Part shown: positions 6,899 through 16,028 of the stretch, piece after piece | Numbering within the stretch: the stretch's first letter is position 1 | How the letters are laid out: every line of letters starts with the position of its first letter | Assembly: GCA_949502235.1 (NCBI GenBank) | Contig: CATBDC010000040.1 | Coordinates: 1 to 41,034 of the forward strand | DNA length: 41,034 bases | Origin: an uncultured Lachnospiraceae bacterium | Lineage (GTDB): Bacteria; Bacillota; Clostridia; Lachnospirales; Lachnospiraceae | Direction of reading: 5' to 3' | Translations under genes and position numbers: made by a program | The notes under the pieces: generated by a model | The model's database searches: none | Told to the model about the DNA's origin: nothing | The model's input: only the letters and a program-made list of their open reading frames with translations

Positions 6899-7796
6899 AA
6901 TTGCTTTTAAAGTAATAACACTAAAAAAGAATAGAGGACATGGAATTGCAAGAAAAGTGTCTATAAAAAATTGTACAAATGAATTAGTAGCAATTATGGA
7001 TGCAGATGACATTAGCATGTATACAAGATTTGAAAAACAACTGAATGCATTTGTGGAAGATAGTAAGCTTAGTGCAGTTGGAGGTCAGATTACGGAGTTT
7101 ATCGGTACTGAAGAAAATATTTCTGGAATTCGTAAGGTTCCCCTTGAGCATAAAAATATTTGTATATTTATGAAAAAAAGATGTCCGTTTAACCATATGA
7201 CAGTCATGTTCAAAAAGTCAGATGTAGAAAAATCCGGCGGGTATAAGGACTGGTATTGTAACGAGGATTATTATCTATGGCTTCGTATGATGCAAAAAAA
7301 TTGCAGATTTAAGAATTTACCAGATGTGCTTGTAAATGTCAGGGTCGGGGATGAAATGTCTGCCAGAAGAGGAGGCATGAAGTATTTTCTAAGTGAGTAC
7401 AGGCTGCAAAATTACATGTTGAAAAAACATATTATCTCTGTACCAAGGTATGTGTATAATGTATTGATCCGGTTCGGGGGAGAGATTCTTGCAAGTGATA
7501 AACTAAGAGCCAGACTTTTTAAATTCTTTCGGGCTAAAATTGGAGAAGAAGAAAAGGATATTTTAAGGCAGAATACCATAGAAAACAGAAAATTTCCACC
7601 GTTTTCTGTGGTAATGTCTGTATATGAGAAAGATAATGCTGAATGGTTTGATACTGCTGCTGCCAGTATTTTAAATCAAACTGTGAAGCCAAATGAAATA
7701 GTATTAGTTGTAGATGGTCCGGTGCCAGATTCAATACTTAAGGTGATAAAAAAATATCAGACGCTTTGCATGACAGGGCGCTGTCAGGAAAATTAA
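6879..7796 (+). CDS. Rearranged GT2 glycosyltransferase: C-terminal part followed by N-terminal part
   Basis: The 305 codons encode pieces of one GT2 (GT-A fold) family in swapped order. Residues from about 10 begin mid-domain with FKVITLKKNRGHGIARK, then the metal-binding MDADDIS, CPFNHMTVMFKKS and the acceptor part WYCNEDYYLWLRMM. From about codon 238 (near 7590) comes the normal N-terminus PFSVVMSVYEKDNAEW, SILNQTVKPNEIVLVVDGP and IKKYQTL, where the protein ends. The intact GT2 at 10321 shows the normal order: VIMSTYREP and SILNQT first, MDADDIS later. Either this is a functional circular permutation or the remains of two tandem GT2 genes. ATG 6879 overlaps the previous gene; ATG 6888 is an alternative and neither has a strong ribosome site. 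Confidence 0.75.
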   Translation: MKGMADRIAFKVITLKKNRGHGIARKVSIKNCTNELVAIMDADDISMYTRFEKQLNAFVEDSKLSAVGGQITEFIGTEENISGIRKVPLEHKNICIFMKKRCPFNHMTVMFKKSDVEKSGGYKDWYCNEDYYLWLRMMQKNCRFKNLPDVLVNVRVGDEMSARRGGMKYFLSEYRLQNYMLKKHIISVPRYVYNVLIRFGGEILASDKLRARLFKFFRAKIGEEEKDILRQNTIENRKFPPFSVVMSVYEKDNAEWFDTAAASILNQTVKPNEIVLVVDGPVPDSILKVIKKYQTLCMTGRCQEN

Positions 7797-7808
7797 TGGT
7801 GAATATGA

Positions 7809-9011
7809 ATGATAAGTATTAAATACATATTGGATAAGCTGCAGGATGTAAAGCTTTACGATTTTTTTGCAGTATTTCCAATGATTACGGCACTTATACT
7901 GAAACCTTTTTATAAAAACCGATATGAAGGAGCCTGGCTGATTTGTGAGGAGCCTAAAGAGGCCAGGGATAATGGTTATCATTTTTTTAAATATATATGC
8001 CAAAAACAAAGGGCTCAGATCTGTTTCTATGCTATTAAAAGGGACTCTTTCGATTATAAAAGGGTAAAGGAATTAGGCAATGTTATTGAATACGGAAGTA
8101 TTCACCACTGGCTTGCCTATTTTTTATGTGAATATAATATTAGTTCCCAAAAGGGCGGAAAGCCAAATGCGGCTTTATGTGCATTTATGGAGTTGAATGG
8201 TATATTCAGACCACGAAATATCTTCTTACAACATGGGATTATAATAAATAATTTACGATGGCTGTACGCAGAAACGTCAAGGTTTGAAAAATTTATTGTA
8301 TCGACAATACCAGAATACAATTATGTGAAAAAAAATTTTGGATATTCGGAGAATACAATTAGCCTGACAGGCATGCCCCGGCAGGATGCATTACATGATA
8401 TGAAAGTATTGACAAACAGAATACTGATCATGCCGACCTGGAGATATTGGTTTAATCTTAATTCAAAGAAGCATAAAGATACGGATAAGGATTTTGAAAC
8501 ATCGGAATATTTAAATAAGTGGCTTGAGCTGTTAGATAATTCTGAGATGGCAGAAATGATTGAAAACTATCATTTGGAGGTGATTTTTTATCCACATAGA
8601 AATATGCAAAACTATCTTAATGCATTTGATAAAGTAAAAACAAAGATAACAATTGCCTCCTGGAAAAAATATGATATTCAGGAACTTTTGAAAACATCTT
8701 CTATGTTGATTACAGACTACTCAAGTGTATTTTTTGATATGGTATATATGAAAAAGCCCATAATCTTCTATCAGTTTGATGAAAAGAAATATCGGAAGTA
8801 TCAGTACAGTGAAGGATATTTTGATTATCATGATAATCCTTTTGGCAGGACATATGAAGAATATACAGATGTAATGGCGGAGTTAAAGAAAATAATTAAA
8901 AGGGATTTTATGCCATCACAAGAGTTTTTGGAAGAACATCAGAAGATATTTAAATACTGGGATGATAAAAATTCTGAAAGAATATTTGAGATGCTGTCGG
9001 ATAACAGGTAA
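7809..9011 (+). CDS. CDP-glycerol:glycerophosphotransferase family protein (TagB/TagF-like)
   Basis: The protein has 400 residues. The N-terminal part contains a hydrophobic stretch (FFAVFPMITALILKPF). The C-terminal GT-B half carries the family marks NIFLQHGI, ILIMPTWRYWF, VIFYPHRNM and ITDYSSVFFDMVYMKKPIIFYQFD. In teichoic-acid synthesis these enzymes add glycerol-phosphate or ribitol-phosphate from CDP-polyols to a lipid-linked acceptor at the cytoplasmic membrane. Here it probably places a polyol-phosphate on or between repeat units. No CDP-glycerol or CDP-ribitol synthesis gene is present in the window, so the donor must come from elsewhere. It starts 12 bp after the rearranged GT2 gene; the ribosome site is weak. 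Confidence 0.88.
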   Translation: MISIKYILDKLQDVKLYDFFAVFPMITALILKPFYKNRYEGAWLICEEPKEARDNGYHFFKYICQKQRAQICFYAIKRDSFDYKRVKELGNVIEYGSIHHWLAYFLCEYNISSQKGGKPNAALCAFMELNGIFRPRNIFLQHGIIINNLRWLYAETSRFEKFIVSTIPEYNYVKKNFGYSENTISLTGMPRQDALHDMKVLTNRILIMPTWRYWFNLNSKKHKDTDKDFETSEYLNKWLELLDNSEMAEMIENYHLEVIFYPHRNMQNYLNAFDKVKTKITIASWKKYDIQELLKTSSMLITDYSSVFFDMVYMKKPIIFYQFDEKKYRKYQYSEGYFDYHDNPFGRTYEEYTDVMAELKKIIKRDFMPSQEFLEEHQKIFKYWDDKNSERIFEMLSDNR

Positions 9012-9040
9012 AAGGAATAAGTAGAAAGGAATTATGAGAG

Positions 9041-10321
9041 ATGAAATATGAGAAAACCTCTATACCAATATTGCTTCTATTCTGTATATTTATTTATCCG
9101 GTAATGTTTAAGGGGGCAGCATTCCTATCATATGTTTATCAATATGGGATTCCCTTTATATATGTGGCTTTAAATTTTAAATTAATGAGAAGGATTTCTA
9201 AAAAGCAGTTTATTATAATAGGATGCCTGGTCATTCTTTTGTTTTTTAGTATACTGTATCCAACAGTTCATAACACAGGCGATTATTCTTATATAAAGGT
9301 TTCTACATTTGTATTTCGTAAGCTGATTGTTTATCTGTTTCTGGCTATAGTATTAGTGAAGAGATATAAGGAAAATACCAGCGCAGAACATTTTATATAT
9401 TATTATTCTTTAACACATGCAGTATTTGTTATAGGAACTTTATTGATAGTTTTTATTCCGGGATTAAAGACACTTTGGTTTTCAATATTCGCGGAAGTAA
9501 ATGAATCAGGAGCATTGCTTGAGTCCTATGGATATACCTTTAGAATAGGATGGCAGGGCTTTGCCGGATATAGAATGACGCTGCATTGTACATGGTGCTG
9601 CATTTTCCTGCTTTATATGTACTATGCATGTTATGAGAGATACCGTTTACGTAAAACTACTTTTTTAATGTTATTTTCACTTTGTTTTTTAGGAAATATG
9701 TTTTATGGACGTTCAGGATTGGTATTGTCAATTGCGGCAAGTCTGATGGGAGTTTTGGTGTGGAACCGCCGGCATTTTCTTCGGATACTGCAGTTTATTG
9801 CAATTGTGTCAGTTTTAATATTTACAATTTATTTTCTGCGGGACAAGCCAGTTTTTTCAGACTGGTATAACTGGATGTCAAAACCAATCATTAATCTGAT
9901 AACACAGGGAAGTTTTAATAACGTATCTTTTGACACAACAAAGGAAATGGTATTTATGCCAGAATGGAAAACGATTTTGTTTGGAGACGGGTATTTTACA
10001 CAAGATAAGCATTATTATGAACAAACGGACTCGGGAATTATGAGAAATATTCTTTTTTGGGGTATGTTAGGCGCAGTTCTTTCGTATGGAATAACATTCT
10101 ACTCTCTCCTGGAGCTGAAAAAGAAAAATCTGCTTATGTGGATGCTTCTATTAGGAACCTTTATCGCATTCGAGTATAAGGGTGATGTTTATTATGAGTA
10201 TATTGCAATGTCATTGTCACTTTCTTTTGTTGAAACAGCTTTATCCTGTAAGTATTCAGGCAAAGGTGAAATTGTAATTTCCCAAAGGGCGGACATATTT
10301 AATAAAGGGGTGCAGTACTGA
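9041..10321 (+). CDS. wzy: Wzy-type polysaccharide polymerase
   Basis: This 426-residue protein has about 10-12 TM helices and low sequence conservation. A large extracytoplasmic loop comes late in the protein (about 285-345) with WKTILFGDGYF and TDSGIMRNILFWGMLG, the pattern seen in O-antigen/capsule polymerases (often a TDxG segment followed by a helix). Wzy joins flipped undecaprenyl-linked repeat units outside the membrane. The assignment rests on topology, the late-loop motif and the company of wzx and glycosyltransferases. The stop overlaps the next start by one base (TGATG), so the genes are coupled. Confidence 0.8.
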   Translation: MKYEKTSIPILLLFCIFIYPVMFKGAAFLSYVYQYGIPFIYVALNFKLMRRISKKQFIIIGCLVILLFFSILYPTVHNTGDYSYIKVSTFVFRKLIVYLFLAIVLVKRYKENTSAEHFIYYYSLTHAVFVIGTLLIVFIPGLKTLWFSIFAEVNESGALLESYGYTFRIGWQGFAGYRMTLHCTWCCIFLLYMYYACYERYRLRKTTFLMLFSLCFLGNMFYGRSGLVLSIAASLMGVLVWNRRHFLRILQFIAIVSVLIFTIYFLRDKPVFSDWYNWMSKPIINLITQGSFNNVSFDTTKEMVFMPEWKTILFGDGYFTQDKHYYEQTDSGIMRNILFWGMLGAVLSYGITFYSLLELKKKNLLMWMLLLGTFIAFEYKGDVYYEYIAMSLSLSFVETALSCKYSGKGEIVISQRADIFNKGVQY

Positions 10322-11244
10322 TGATTAGTGTAATTATGAGTACATACAGAGAGCCGCTGAAATATGTCAGAGAATCGGCAGCTTCTATTTTAAATCAAAC
10401 ATATCAGGACATTGAATTTATTATTATTGTAGACGATCCAAATCATAAAGAGTTAATTGTATACTTAAAAGATTTAGAGAATGCTGACAGCCGTGTAAAA
10501 GTAGTTGTAAATGAAGTAAACTGCGGACTGCCAGAAAGCCTGAACAAAGCGATAAAGTTATCAAGCGGGGAATATATTGCAAGAATGGATGCGGATGATA
10601 TTTCAGAGGCAGACCGCCTTGAGGCTGAGCTTAAATTTCTCCAGGAAAATAATTTGGATTTAGTGGGATGTAATATTCGAAATGTTGATGAGGATGGACA
10701 CATTATAAACATCAGGGGAACAAATTATCCGGTATCTGATGCGGCAATAAAAAAATATTTAAAAACTAATAGCGCTATTCCACACCCTACATGGCTGGTA
10801 AGAAGAAAGGTATATATTGATTCCGGTATGTATCAAAATTTTCCGGCAGCGCAGGATTATGATTTTTTAACCCGAATTGCGATTGACAATAAAAAGCTGG
10901 GAAATCTAAGAGAGCCTAAGTTTAGATATAGAATAAATGACAGCGGTATTTCCTCCAAGAAAAAAGTTTTACAAAAAACGATTCAACACTATATAAAGCA
11001 AAATTACAAAAAGGGAAAAAAGAGTTCCTTAGACGATTTTTATAAGTTTCTAAATAGCAAAGAAGGAGAAAAAAAGAAATATGGATTAAAAAAGTACTAT
11101 GAACAATCAGCTAAGTTAAAGACACTTTGGAAAAAACGAAGATACATAGAATTTTTGATGTTAGGAACAATAACGTTCTTCTTCTCTGACGAAGGCAGAG
11201 GGGTGGTTCTAAATGTTATTAAAGAAAAATTTCTAGAAAATTGA
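10321..11244 (+). CDS. Glycosyltransferase family 2
   Basis: This is an intact GT2 protein of 307 residues. It opens with ISVIMSTYREPLKYV and SILNQTYQDIEFIIIVDDP (nucleotide-sugar binding half), then INCG-like VNCGLPESLNKAI and the metal-binding MDADDIS. The acceptor half contains IPHPTWLVRRKVY and the catalytic-base region AAQDYDFLTRI. It adds a sugar from a nucleotide donor to the growing lipid-linked repeat in the cytoplasm; donor and linkage cannot be read from the sequence. The C-terminal 80 residues are lysine-rich and may touch the membrane. It is the best internal reference for the domain order that is swapped in the GT2 gene at 6879. Confidence 0.92.
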   Translation: MISVIMSTYREPLKYVRESAASILNQTYQDIEFIIIVDDPNHKELIVYLKDLENADSRVKVVVNEVNCGLPESLNKAIKLSSGEYIARMDADDISEADRLEAELKFLQENNLDLVGCNIRNVDEDGHIINIRGTNYPVSDAAIKKYLKTNSAIPHPTWLVRRKVYIDSGMYQNFPAAQDYDFLTRIAIDNKKLGNLREPKFRYRINDSGISSKKKVLQKTIQHYIKQNYKKGKKSSLDDFYKFLNSKEGEKKKYGLKKYYEQSAKLKTLWKKRRYIEFLMLGTITFFFSDEGRGVVLNVIKEKFLEN

Positions 11245-11262
11245 AGTTCGAGGATAAGTACT

Positions 11263-12123
11263 ATGCTCATAGAGACAATGAAAAAATGTATACCAGATTC
11301 AATTTATTTAAGACTTTTATTTTACAGAAGACTAGGAAAAAGATTAAGCCTTAAAAATCCAAAAACATTTAATGAAAAGCTTCAGTGGCTAAAGCTCTAT
11401 GACCGTCGTCCGGAATATACTGTAATGGTGGATAAATATGCTGTAAAAGATTATGCTGCTAATATAATTGGCGAACAATATATTATTCCAACATTAGGGG
11501 TATGGGAACATTTTGATGAGATAAATTTTGATGAGCTTCCTAACAGATTTGTTTTAAAGTGCACACATGACAGCGGCGGAGTAATAATCTGTAAAGATAA
11601 AGATATGTTAGATAAAGCAGCTGCTAAACATAAAATGGAAAGTAACCTGGAATATAACTATTACTGGCCGGGAAGAGAATGGCCATACAAGAATGTTAAA
11701 CCAAGGATTATTGCTGAAAGGTATTTGCCAGATAATGCCGCGAAGCAGAGGGATGGGGAAGTTAGGGATTATAAGTTCTTTTGTTTTAATGGCAAGGTAA
11801 ACTGTTTTAAAATTGACTTTGACCGTTTCACGGAACATAAAGCGAATTATTACAGTCGGGATAAAGAACTGCTGAAATTTGGCGAAAGGGTATGTCCGCC
11901 TGATTTCTCAAAGAATCTTGAAATTCCATCAAATATTGATGCTATGATACAGCTGGCAGAAAAGCTTTCAAAAAAATATCCATTTATGAGAGTAGATTTA
12001 TATGATGTTGAAGGAAAAATATATTTTGGGGAACTTACCTTTTATCCTGCTTCAGGATTTGGAAGCTTTATACCAGAGGAATGGGATTTCAAACTTGGAG
12101 AATTGTTGAAGCTGCCAATATAG
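11263..12123 (+). CDS. TupA-like ATP-grasp protein
   Basis: The protein has 286 residues and the pattern of the TupA-like ATP-grasp family: LSLKNPKTFNEKLQWLKLYDR, MVDKYAVKDYA, FVLKCTHDSGGVIICKDK (ATP-binding lysine strand), IIAERYLP, RDYKFFCFNGKV and MRVDLYDVEGKIYFGELTFYPASGF (metal-binding Asp/Glu strand). The founding member is linked to teichuronopeptide synthesis in alkaliphilic Bacillus. ATP-grasp enzymes join a carboxylate to an amine using ATP, so this protein probably amidates a uronic acid residue with an amino acid or peptide. That fits the Ugd and UDP-GlcA epimerase genes at the operon end and the CapA homologue next door. The substrate is inferred. Confidence 0.88.
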   Translation: MLIETMKKCIPDSIYLRLLFYRRLGKRLSLKNPKTFNEKLQWLKLYDRRPEYTVMVDKYAVKDYAANIIGEQYIIPTLGVWEHFDEINFDELPNRFVLKCTHDSGGVIICKDKDMLDKAAAKHKMESNLEYNYYWPGREWPYKNVKPRIIAERYLPDNAAKQRDGEVRDYKFFCFNGKVNCFKIDFDRFTEHKANYYSRDKELLKFGERVCPPDFSKNLEIPSNIDAMIQLAEKLSKKYPFMRVDLYDVEGKIYFGELTFYPASGFGSFIPEEWDFKLGELLKLPI

Positions 12124-12162
12124 TAATTGTTTAAAAAGTTCAAAATACAATGGGGTTAGTGT

Positions 12163-13323
12163 ATGACTACAAGAATATTAATAGGGGCAGACATTGTTCC
12201 GACAAGAAGTAATTATAGATATTTTAAAGAAGGAAATGTTGATGAATTAATTGGCAAAGAACTAAAAAATAGGCTGCAAAGTGCGGATTTTACCATTTTC
12301 AACTTAGAGACCCCGCTGACTGATAAGGAAAATCCTATTGAAAAGGCAGGTCCCAATTTAATTGCTCCTACATATACAATCAAGGGATTGAAAGCAATCA
12401 ATCCTTGTTTTTTTTCTTTGGCAAACAACCATATTCTGGATCAGGGAGAACAAGGCTTAAGTTCTACGATACAATTGCTTGGTAAAGAAGATATTAAATA
12501 TGCGGGCGCTGGAAAAAATCTTGAGGAAGCGAAGAAACCATATACATTTGAACAAAATGGAATTAGAATCGGCATATATTGTTGTGCAGAGCATGAGTTT
12601 ACGATTGCAGCAGATGAAACACCGGGGGCAAATCCCTTTGAGCCGTTAGAGAGTCTTGACCATATAATAGAACTAAAGGGGCATTGCGATTTTGTTATTG
12701 TCCTGTATCATGGCGGTAAAGAACATTATAGATATCCTTCTCCCTATTTACAAAAGCTTTGCAGAAAAATGGTAGAAAAAGGCGCCGATATCGTTGTGTG
12801 CCAACATACACATTGTGTTGGCTGTGAAGAAAAATGGAATAAAGGAACTATTATTTATGGTCAGGGGAATTTTTTGTTTGATAACAGCGACTGTGATTTT
12901 TGGCAGACAGGTTTATTGACTGAGGTCATTATTGAAAAGCATGAAAATAATGTAAGTGCAGCTGTGGAATATTATCCACTGCGAAAGGTGAACGAAAAAG
13001 TGCGGCTGGCGGATAAAGAAGAAGGAGCAAAGATTATTGAAAATTTTATAAGCAGATCACACAGCATAAAGGATGAAAAAAAGGTTAAAGAAATGTACCA
13101 GAAGTTTGCAGAAGAAATGCTGCCGAATTATCTCGCTACATTTTCAGGAAAAAGAGGTTTATTGCAAAGAGCTTTGAATAAATTATCGGGATATCAGTTT
13201 TATAAATTTGTTATAAAGCATAAATACAAGAATCATGAAAAGAACGCTGTAAGAAATTATATAGAATGTGAAGCGCACAGAGAGCTTGTAATCCAGGGAA
13301 TAAAAGATTCAATAATACGATAG
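12163..13323 (+). CDS. CapA-family protein (poly-gamma-glutamate capsule type, metallophosphatase fold)
   Basis: The protein has 386 residues. The CapA domain (about 4-260) shows the metal-site motifs of the calcineurin-like fold: ILIGADIVPT, FTIFNLETPL, FSLANNHILDQG, VIVLYHGGKEHYRYP, VVCQHTHCVG and YGQGNFLFD. No signal peptide or TM helix is visible, unlike Bacillus CapA, so it probably acts in the cytoplasm or loosely at the membrane. The precise activity of CapA is not established; family members are tied to polyglutamate capsule export or synthesis and also occur alone in polysaccharide loci. Its position directly after the TupA-like gene suggests a joint role in attaching amino acids to the polymer. 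Confidence 0.88.
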   Translation: MTTRILIGADIVPTRSNYRYFKEGNVDELIGKELKNRLQSADFTIFNLETPLTDKENPIEKAGPNLIAPTYTIKGLKAINPCFFSLANNHILDQGEQGLSSTIQLLGKEDIKYAGAGKNLEEAKKPYTFEQNGIRIGIYCCAEHEFTIAADETPGANPFEPLESLDHIIELKGHCDFVIVLYHGGKEHYRYPSPYLQKLCRKMVEKGADIVVCQHTHCVGCEEKWNKGTIIYGQGNFLFDNSDCDFWQTGLLTEVIIEKHENNVSAAVEYYPLRKVNEKVRLADKEEGAKIIENFISRSHSIKDEKKVKEMYQKFAEEMLPNYLATFSGKRGLLQRALNKLSGYQFYKFVIKHKYKNHEKNAVRNYIECEAHRELVIQGIKDSIIR

Positions 13324-13346
13324 AAGCTTTAAGAGGGGGGCAGACT

Positions 13347-14795
13347 TTGAAGTTAATAAATAGATACAGAAATCTCCCTTTACAGATTAAAAGTGTTCTG
13401 TGGTTTACCATTTGTAATTTTCTATTAAAAGGGCTTAGTTTTATTACAGTTCCATTATTTGCAGCGTATTTATCTACAGAAGAATATGGTGCGGTAAGTA
13501 TATATAATTCATATCAACAAATTTTATTGATATTCGCGACATTTGAACTCTCGATAGGAGCCTATGCCAGGGGAACGTTAAAATACAAAAGTAGGAAGAA
13601 GGAATTCACTTCGGCGCTTTTGATATTATGCAATATAATTACAGCGATATCGTTTTTTATTGTATTATGCTTTAATAAATTCTATATTCGTTATACAGGA
13701 ATGAGTTTACTGGTTCTTATATTGACATATTGCTATTTTTGGGTTCAGCCATCATATAATTGTTGGATGTATGATATGAGATTTTCTTATGCATATAGAC
13801 CAGCGGTTATTGTAACAATCATTCAATGTTTAGTTTCAACGTTAATCCCTTTATATTTTGTGATTTACTATAGCAGAACAGCTGAGACAAAAATAGTTAT
13901 AACTTTGATGTGTCTTACTTTCTTGTGTGTTCCATTTTATTTTAAATGTGTTCATTTTAACGTAATCAAGAATTTTTTGTTTGTTAAGCAAATATGGACA
14001 TTTTGCCTCACTTATCAATTGCCGCTTGTACTACATTCTTTATCTTATTTGATCTTAGGACAGGCTGATAGAATTATGATTGGTGAGATGGTTGGGAAAT
14101 CTTCGGCAGGAATTTATTCTGTTGCATATAGTTTAGCAAGTGTCATTACAATATTTCAGTCGTCAGTAGAACAAGTATTGCAGCCTTATCGATTTCAGAA
14201 ATTAGAAGAAAAGAACTATAAAGCAATTTTTGTTACAACGAATCAGATTTTAATTGTTTTTGCAGTAATAATCCTGCTATTTGTTGTGATGGCACCAGAG
14301 GTTATTCGTTTATTATTTTCACAGGACTATTATGAAGCAAGATGGACAATACCTGCTGTATCAGCAAGTGTTTTTTTTATGTTTATTTATACATGTTTTG
14401 TTAATGTTGAAGCGTATTTTGAAAAAACAAAATATGTTATGGCTGCATCATCTATCTGCGCTATTACAAATATAATATTAAATTACATTGGAATAAAAAT
14501 ATATGGGTATATTGTGTGCGGATATACGACCTTGTTTAGCTATATTTTATTTGCTATATTGCATTATTTCTTTTTACGCAGAGTATTGAGTGAAGAAAAA
14601 ATAAATGAAGCTCCTTATGATATTAAATTCATTTTAATGACATCCATAATATTTCTTGCATTGATTCTGGGATTAGTTGCCATATATGACTATTTTTATG
14701 TAAGAATTATTATTTTTTCATTGATTGTGTTTATTGCGGTTATTAACCGTAAAAGGCTCATTTGCCTTTTTAGGAACATAAATAAAAAATATTAA
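13347..14795 (+). CDS. wzx: Wzx-type flippase (oligosaccharide flippase, MOP superfamily)
   Basis: This 482-residue protein has 12-14 TM helices spread over its length. The N-terminus (IKSVLWFTICNFLLKGLSF and ITVPLFAAYLSTEEYG) is the usual MOP opening. The segment ADRIMIGEMVGKSSAGIYSVAYSLA is the matching start of the second half. Wzx turns undecaprenyl-linked repeat units over to the outer face for Wzy. The start is TTG 13347 with AGAGGGGGG (13332-13340) at 6-nt spacing; no ATG fits the N-terminus. With wzy and the PglC-like enzyme it completes the core of a Wzx/Wzy-dependent pathway. Confidence 0.92.
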   Translation: MKLINRYRNLPLQIKSVLWFTICNFLLKGLSFITVPLFAAYLSTEEYGAVSIYNSYQQILLIFATFELSIGAYARGTLKYKSRKKEFTSALLILCNIITAISFFIVLCFNKFYIRYTGMSLLVLILTYCYFWVQPSYNCWMYDMRFSYAYRPAVIVTIIQCLVSTLIPLYFVIYYSRTAETKIVITLMCLTFLCVPFYFKCVHFNVIKNFLFVKQIWTFCLTYQLPLVLHSLSYLILGQADRIMIGEMVGKSSAGIYSVAYSLASVITIFQSSVEQVLQPYRFQKLEEKNYKAIFVTTNQILIVFAVIILLFVVMAPEVIRLLFSQDYYEARWTIPAVSASVFFMFIYTCFVNVEAYFEKTKYVMAASSICAITNIILNYIGIKIYGYIVCGYTTLFSYILFAILHYFFLRRVLSEEKINEAPYDIKFILMTSIIFLALILGLVAIYDYFYVRIIIFSLIVFIAVINRKRLICLFRNINKKY

Positions 14796-14821
14796 TTATT
14801 TAATAAAGGGAGGAACTGCAA

Positions 14822-15952
14822 ATGTCAATTCAATTATTTAAAGCGAAGTATGAAGTTGAGGAATGTTTAGAGGAAATTCGTGAATGTTTAGAAGTTGGCT
14901 GGACAGGCATGGGTTTTAAAACAGTAAAGTTTGAAGATGCATGGAAGAAGTATACAAGGTTACCTTTTGCGTATTATACAAATTCATCTACAATAGGGTT
15001 ATACATGGCCGTTGATATTTTAAAGGAAGAATATGGTTGGGGAAATGAAGATGAAATTATCACATCGCCGATTACGTTTGTTTCTTCTAATCATGCTATT
15101 TTAAAGTCTAATATGAAACCTGTATTTGCTGATATTGACGAGACGATGTGTTTAGACCCCAAATCTGTCCGGGAACATATTACAGATAAAACCAGAGCTG
15201 TTATGTATGTCGGACTTGGGGGAAATATAGGACATTATTATGAAATTGTGAAGCTATGTGAGGAATACGGACTGAAGTTGATTTTAGACGCGGCACATAT
15301 GGCAGGTACTCGGTATAAGGGGGAAATCCCAGGAAATGAAGCAGAAGTAGTGGTTTATTCTTTTCAGGCAGTTAAGAACCTTCCGACAGCAGACAGCGGC
15401 ATGATTTGTTTTAAGAAGGGCGAATTTGATGAGATTGTCCGGAAAAAATGTTGGTTAGGAATTAATAAGGACACTTATGCCAGAACAACTAATAGTGGAA
15501 ACTATAAGTGGCGTTATGACGTTGAATATATTGGTGATAAAGGACATGGTAATTCAATTATGGCTTCTATTGGCCTAGTACAGCTCAAGTATCTTGATCG
15601 AGACAATGCCTATCGCCGCCAGTTGTCGAAATGGTATCGAGATCGTTTGTCACAGTATCCAGACAGGATTAAGTTAGTGAGTATTGAAGAGGGATGCGAG
15701 AGTGCGTGTCACTTATTTCAGATTTGTGTCGATAAAAGAGATGAGCTGATAATGGCATTAAATGCTGCTGAAATATATCCGGGAGTTCATTATGCTAATA
15801 ATATAAATTATCGGATGTATGAGTATGCGAAAGGGACTTGTCCTTATGCAGAGTATGTAAGTGAGCATACGGTCAGTCTCCCTATGAATCTCTATTTAAC
15901 ATATGAAGATATACAGAAAATATGTGATGAGATTATAAAGTTTGTTATATAA
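14822..15952 (+). CDS. Second DegT/DnrJ/EryC1/StrS-family aminotransferase
   Basis: The protein has 376 residues. PLP-enzyme marks are YYTNSSTIGLYMA, the Asp-containing LILDAAHMAGTRYKG and the Schiff-base lysine K185 in YSFQAVKNLPT. It is clearly different from the aminotransferase at 3884, so it should act on another keto sugar. A GNAT acetyltransferase gene follows 76 bp later, the usual arrangement for making an N-acetylated 3- or 4-amino-deoxy sugar (as in Fdt- or Vio-type pathways). No second dehydratase is in the window, so either the product of the dehydratase at 642 feeds both enzymes or another is encoded elsewhere. AGGGAGGAAC (14808-14817) supports the start. Confidence 0.9.
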   Translation: MSIQLFKAKYEVEECLEEIRECLEVGWTGMGFKTVKFEDAWKKYTRLPFAYYTNSSTIGLYMAVDILKEEYGWGNEDEIITSPITFVSSNHAILKSNMKPVFADIDETMCLDPKSVREHITDKTRAVMYVGLGGNIGHYYEIVKLCEEYGLKLILDAAHMAGTRYKGEIPGNEAEVVVYSFQAVKNLPTADSGMICFKKGEFDEIVRKKCWLGINKDTYARTTNSGNYKWRYDVEYIGDKGHGNSIMASIGLVQLKYLDRDNAYRRQLSKWYRDRLSQYPDRIKLVSIEEGCESACHLFQICVDKRDELIMALNAAEIYPGVHYANNINYRMYEYAKGTCPYAEYVSEHTVSLPMNLYLTYEDIQKICDEIIKFVI

Positions 15953-16028
15953 TGATAATATTGAGGAAAAATAAAGACCAGGACTTTGGGTTTATTTATT
16001 TAAACAAATGAAAGGGATTTGTATCACA

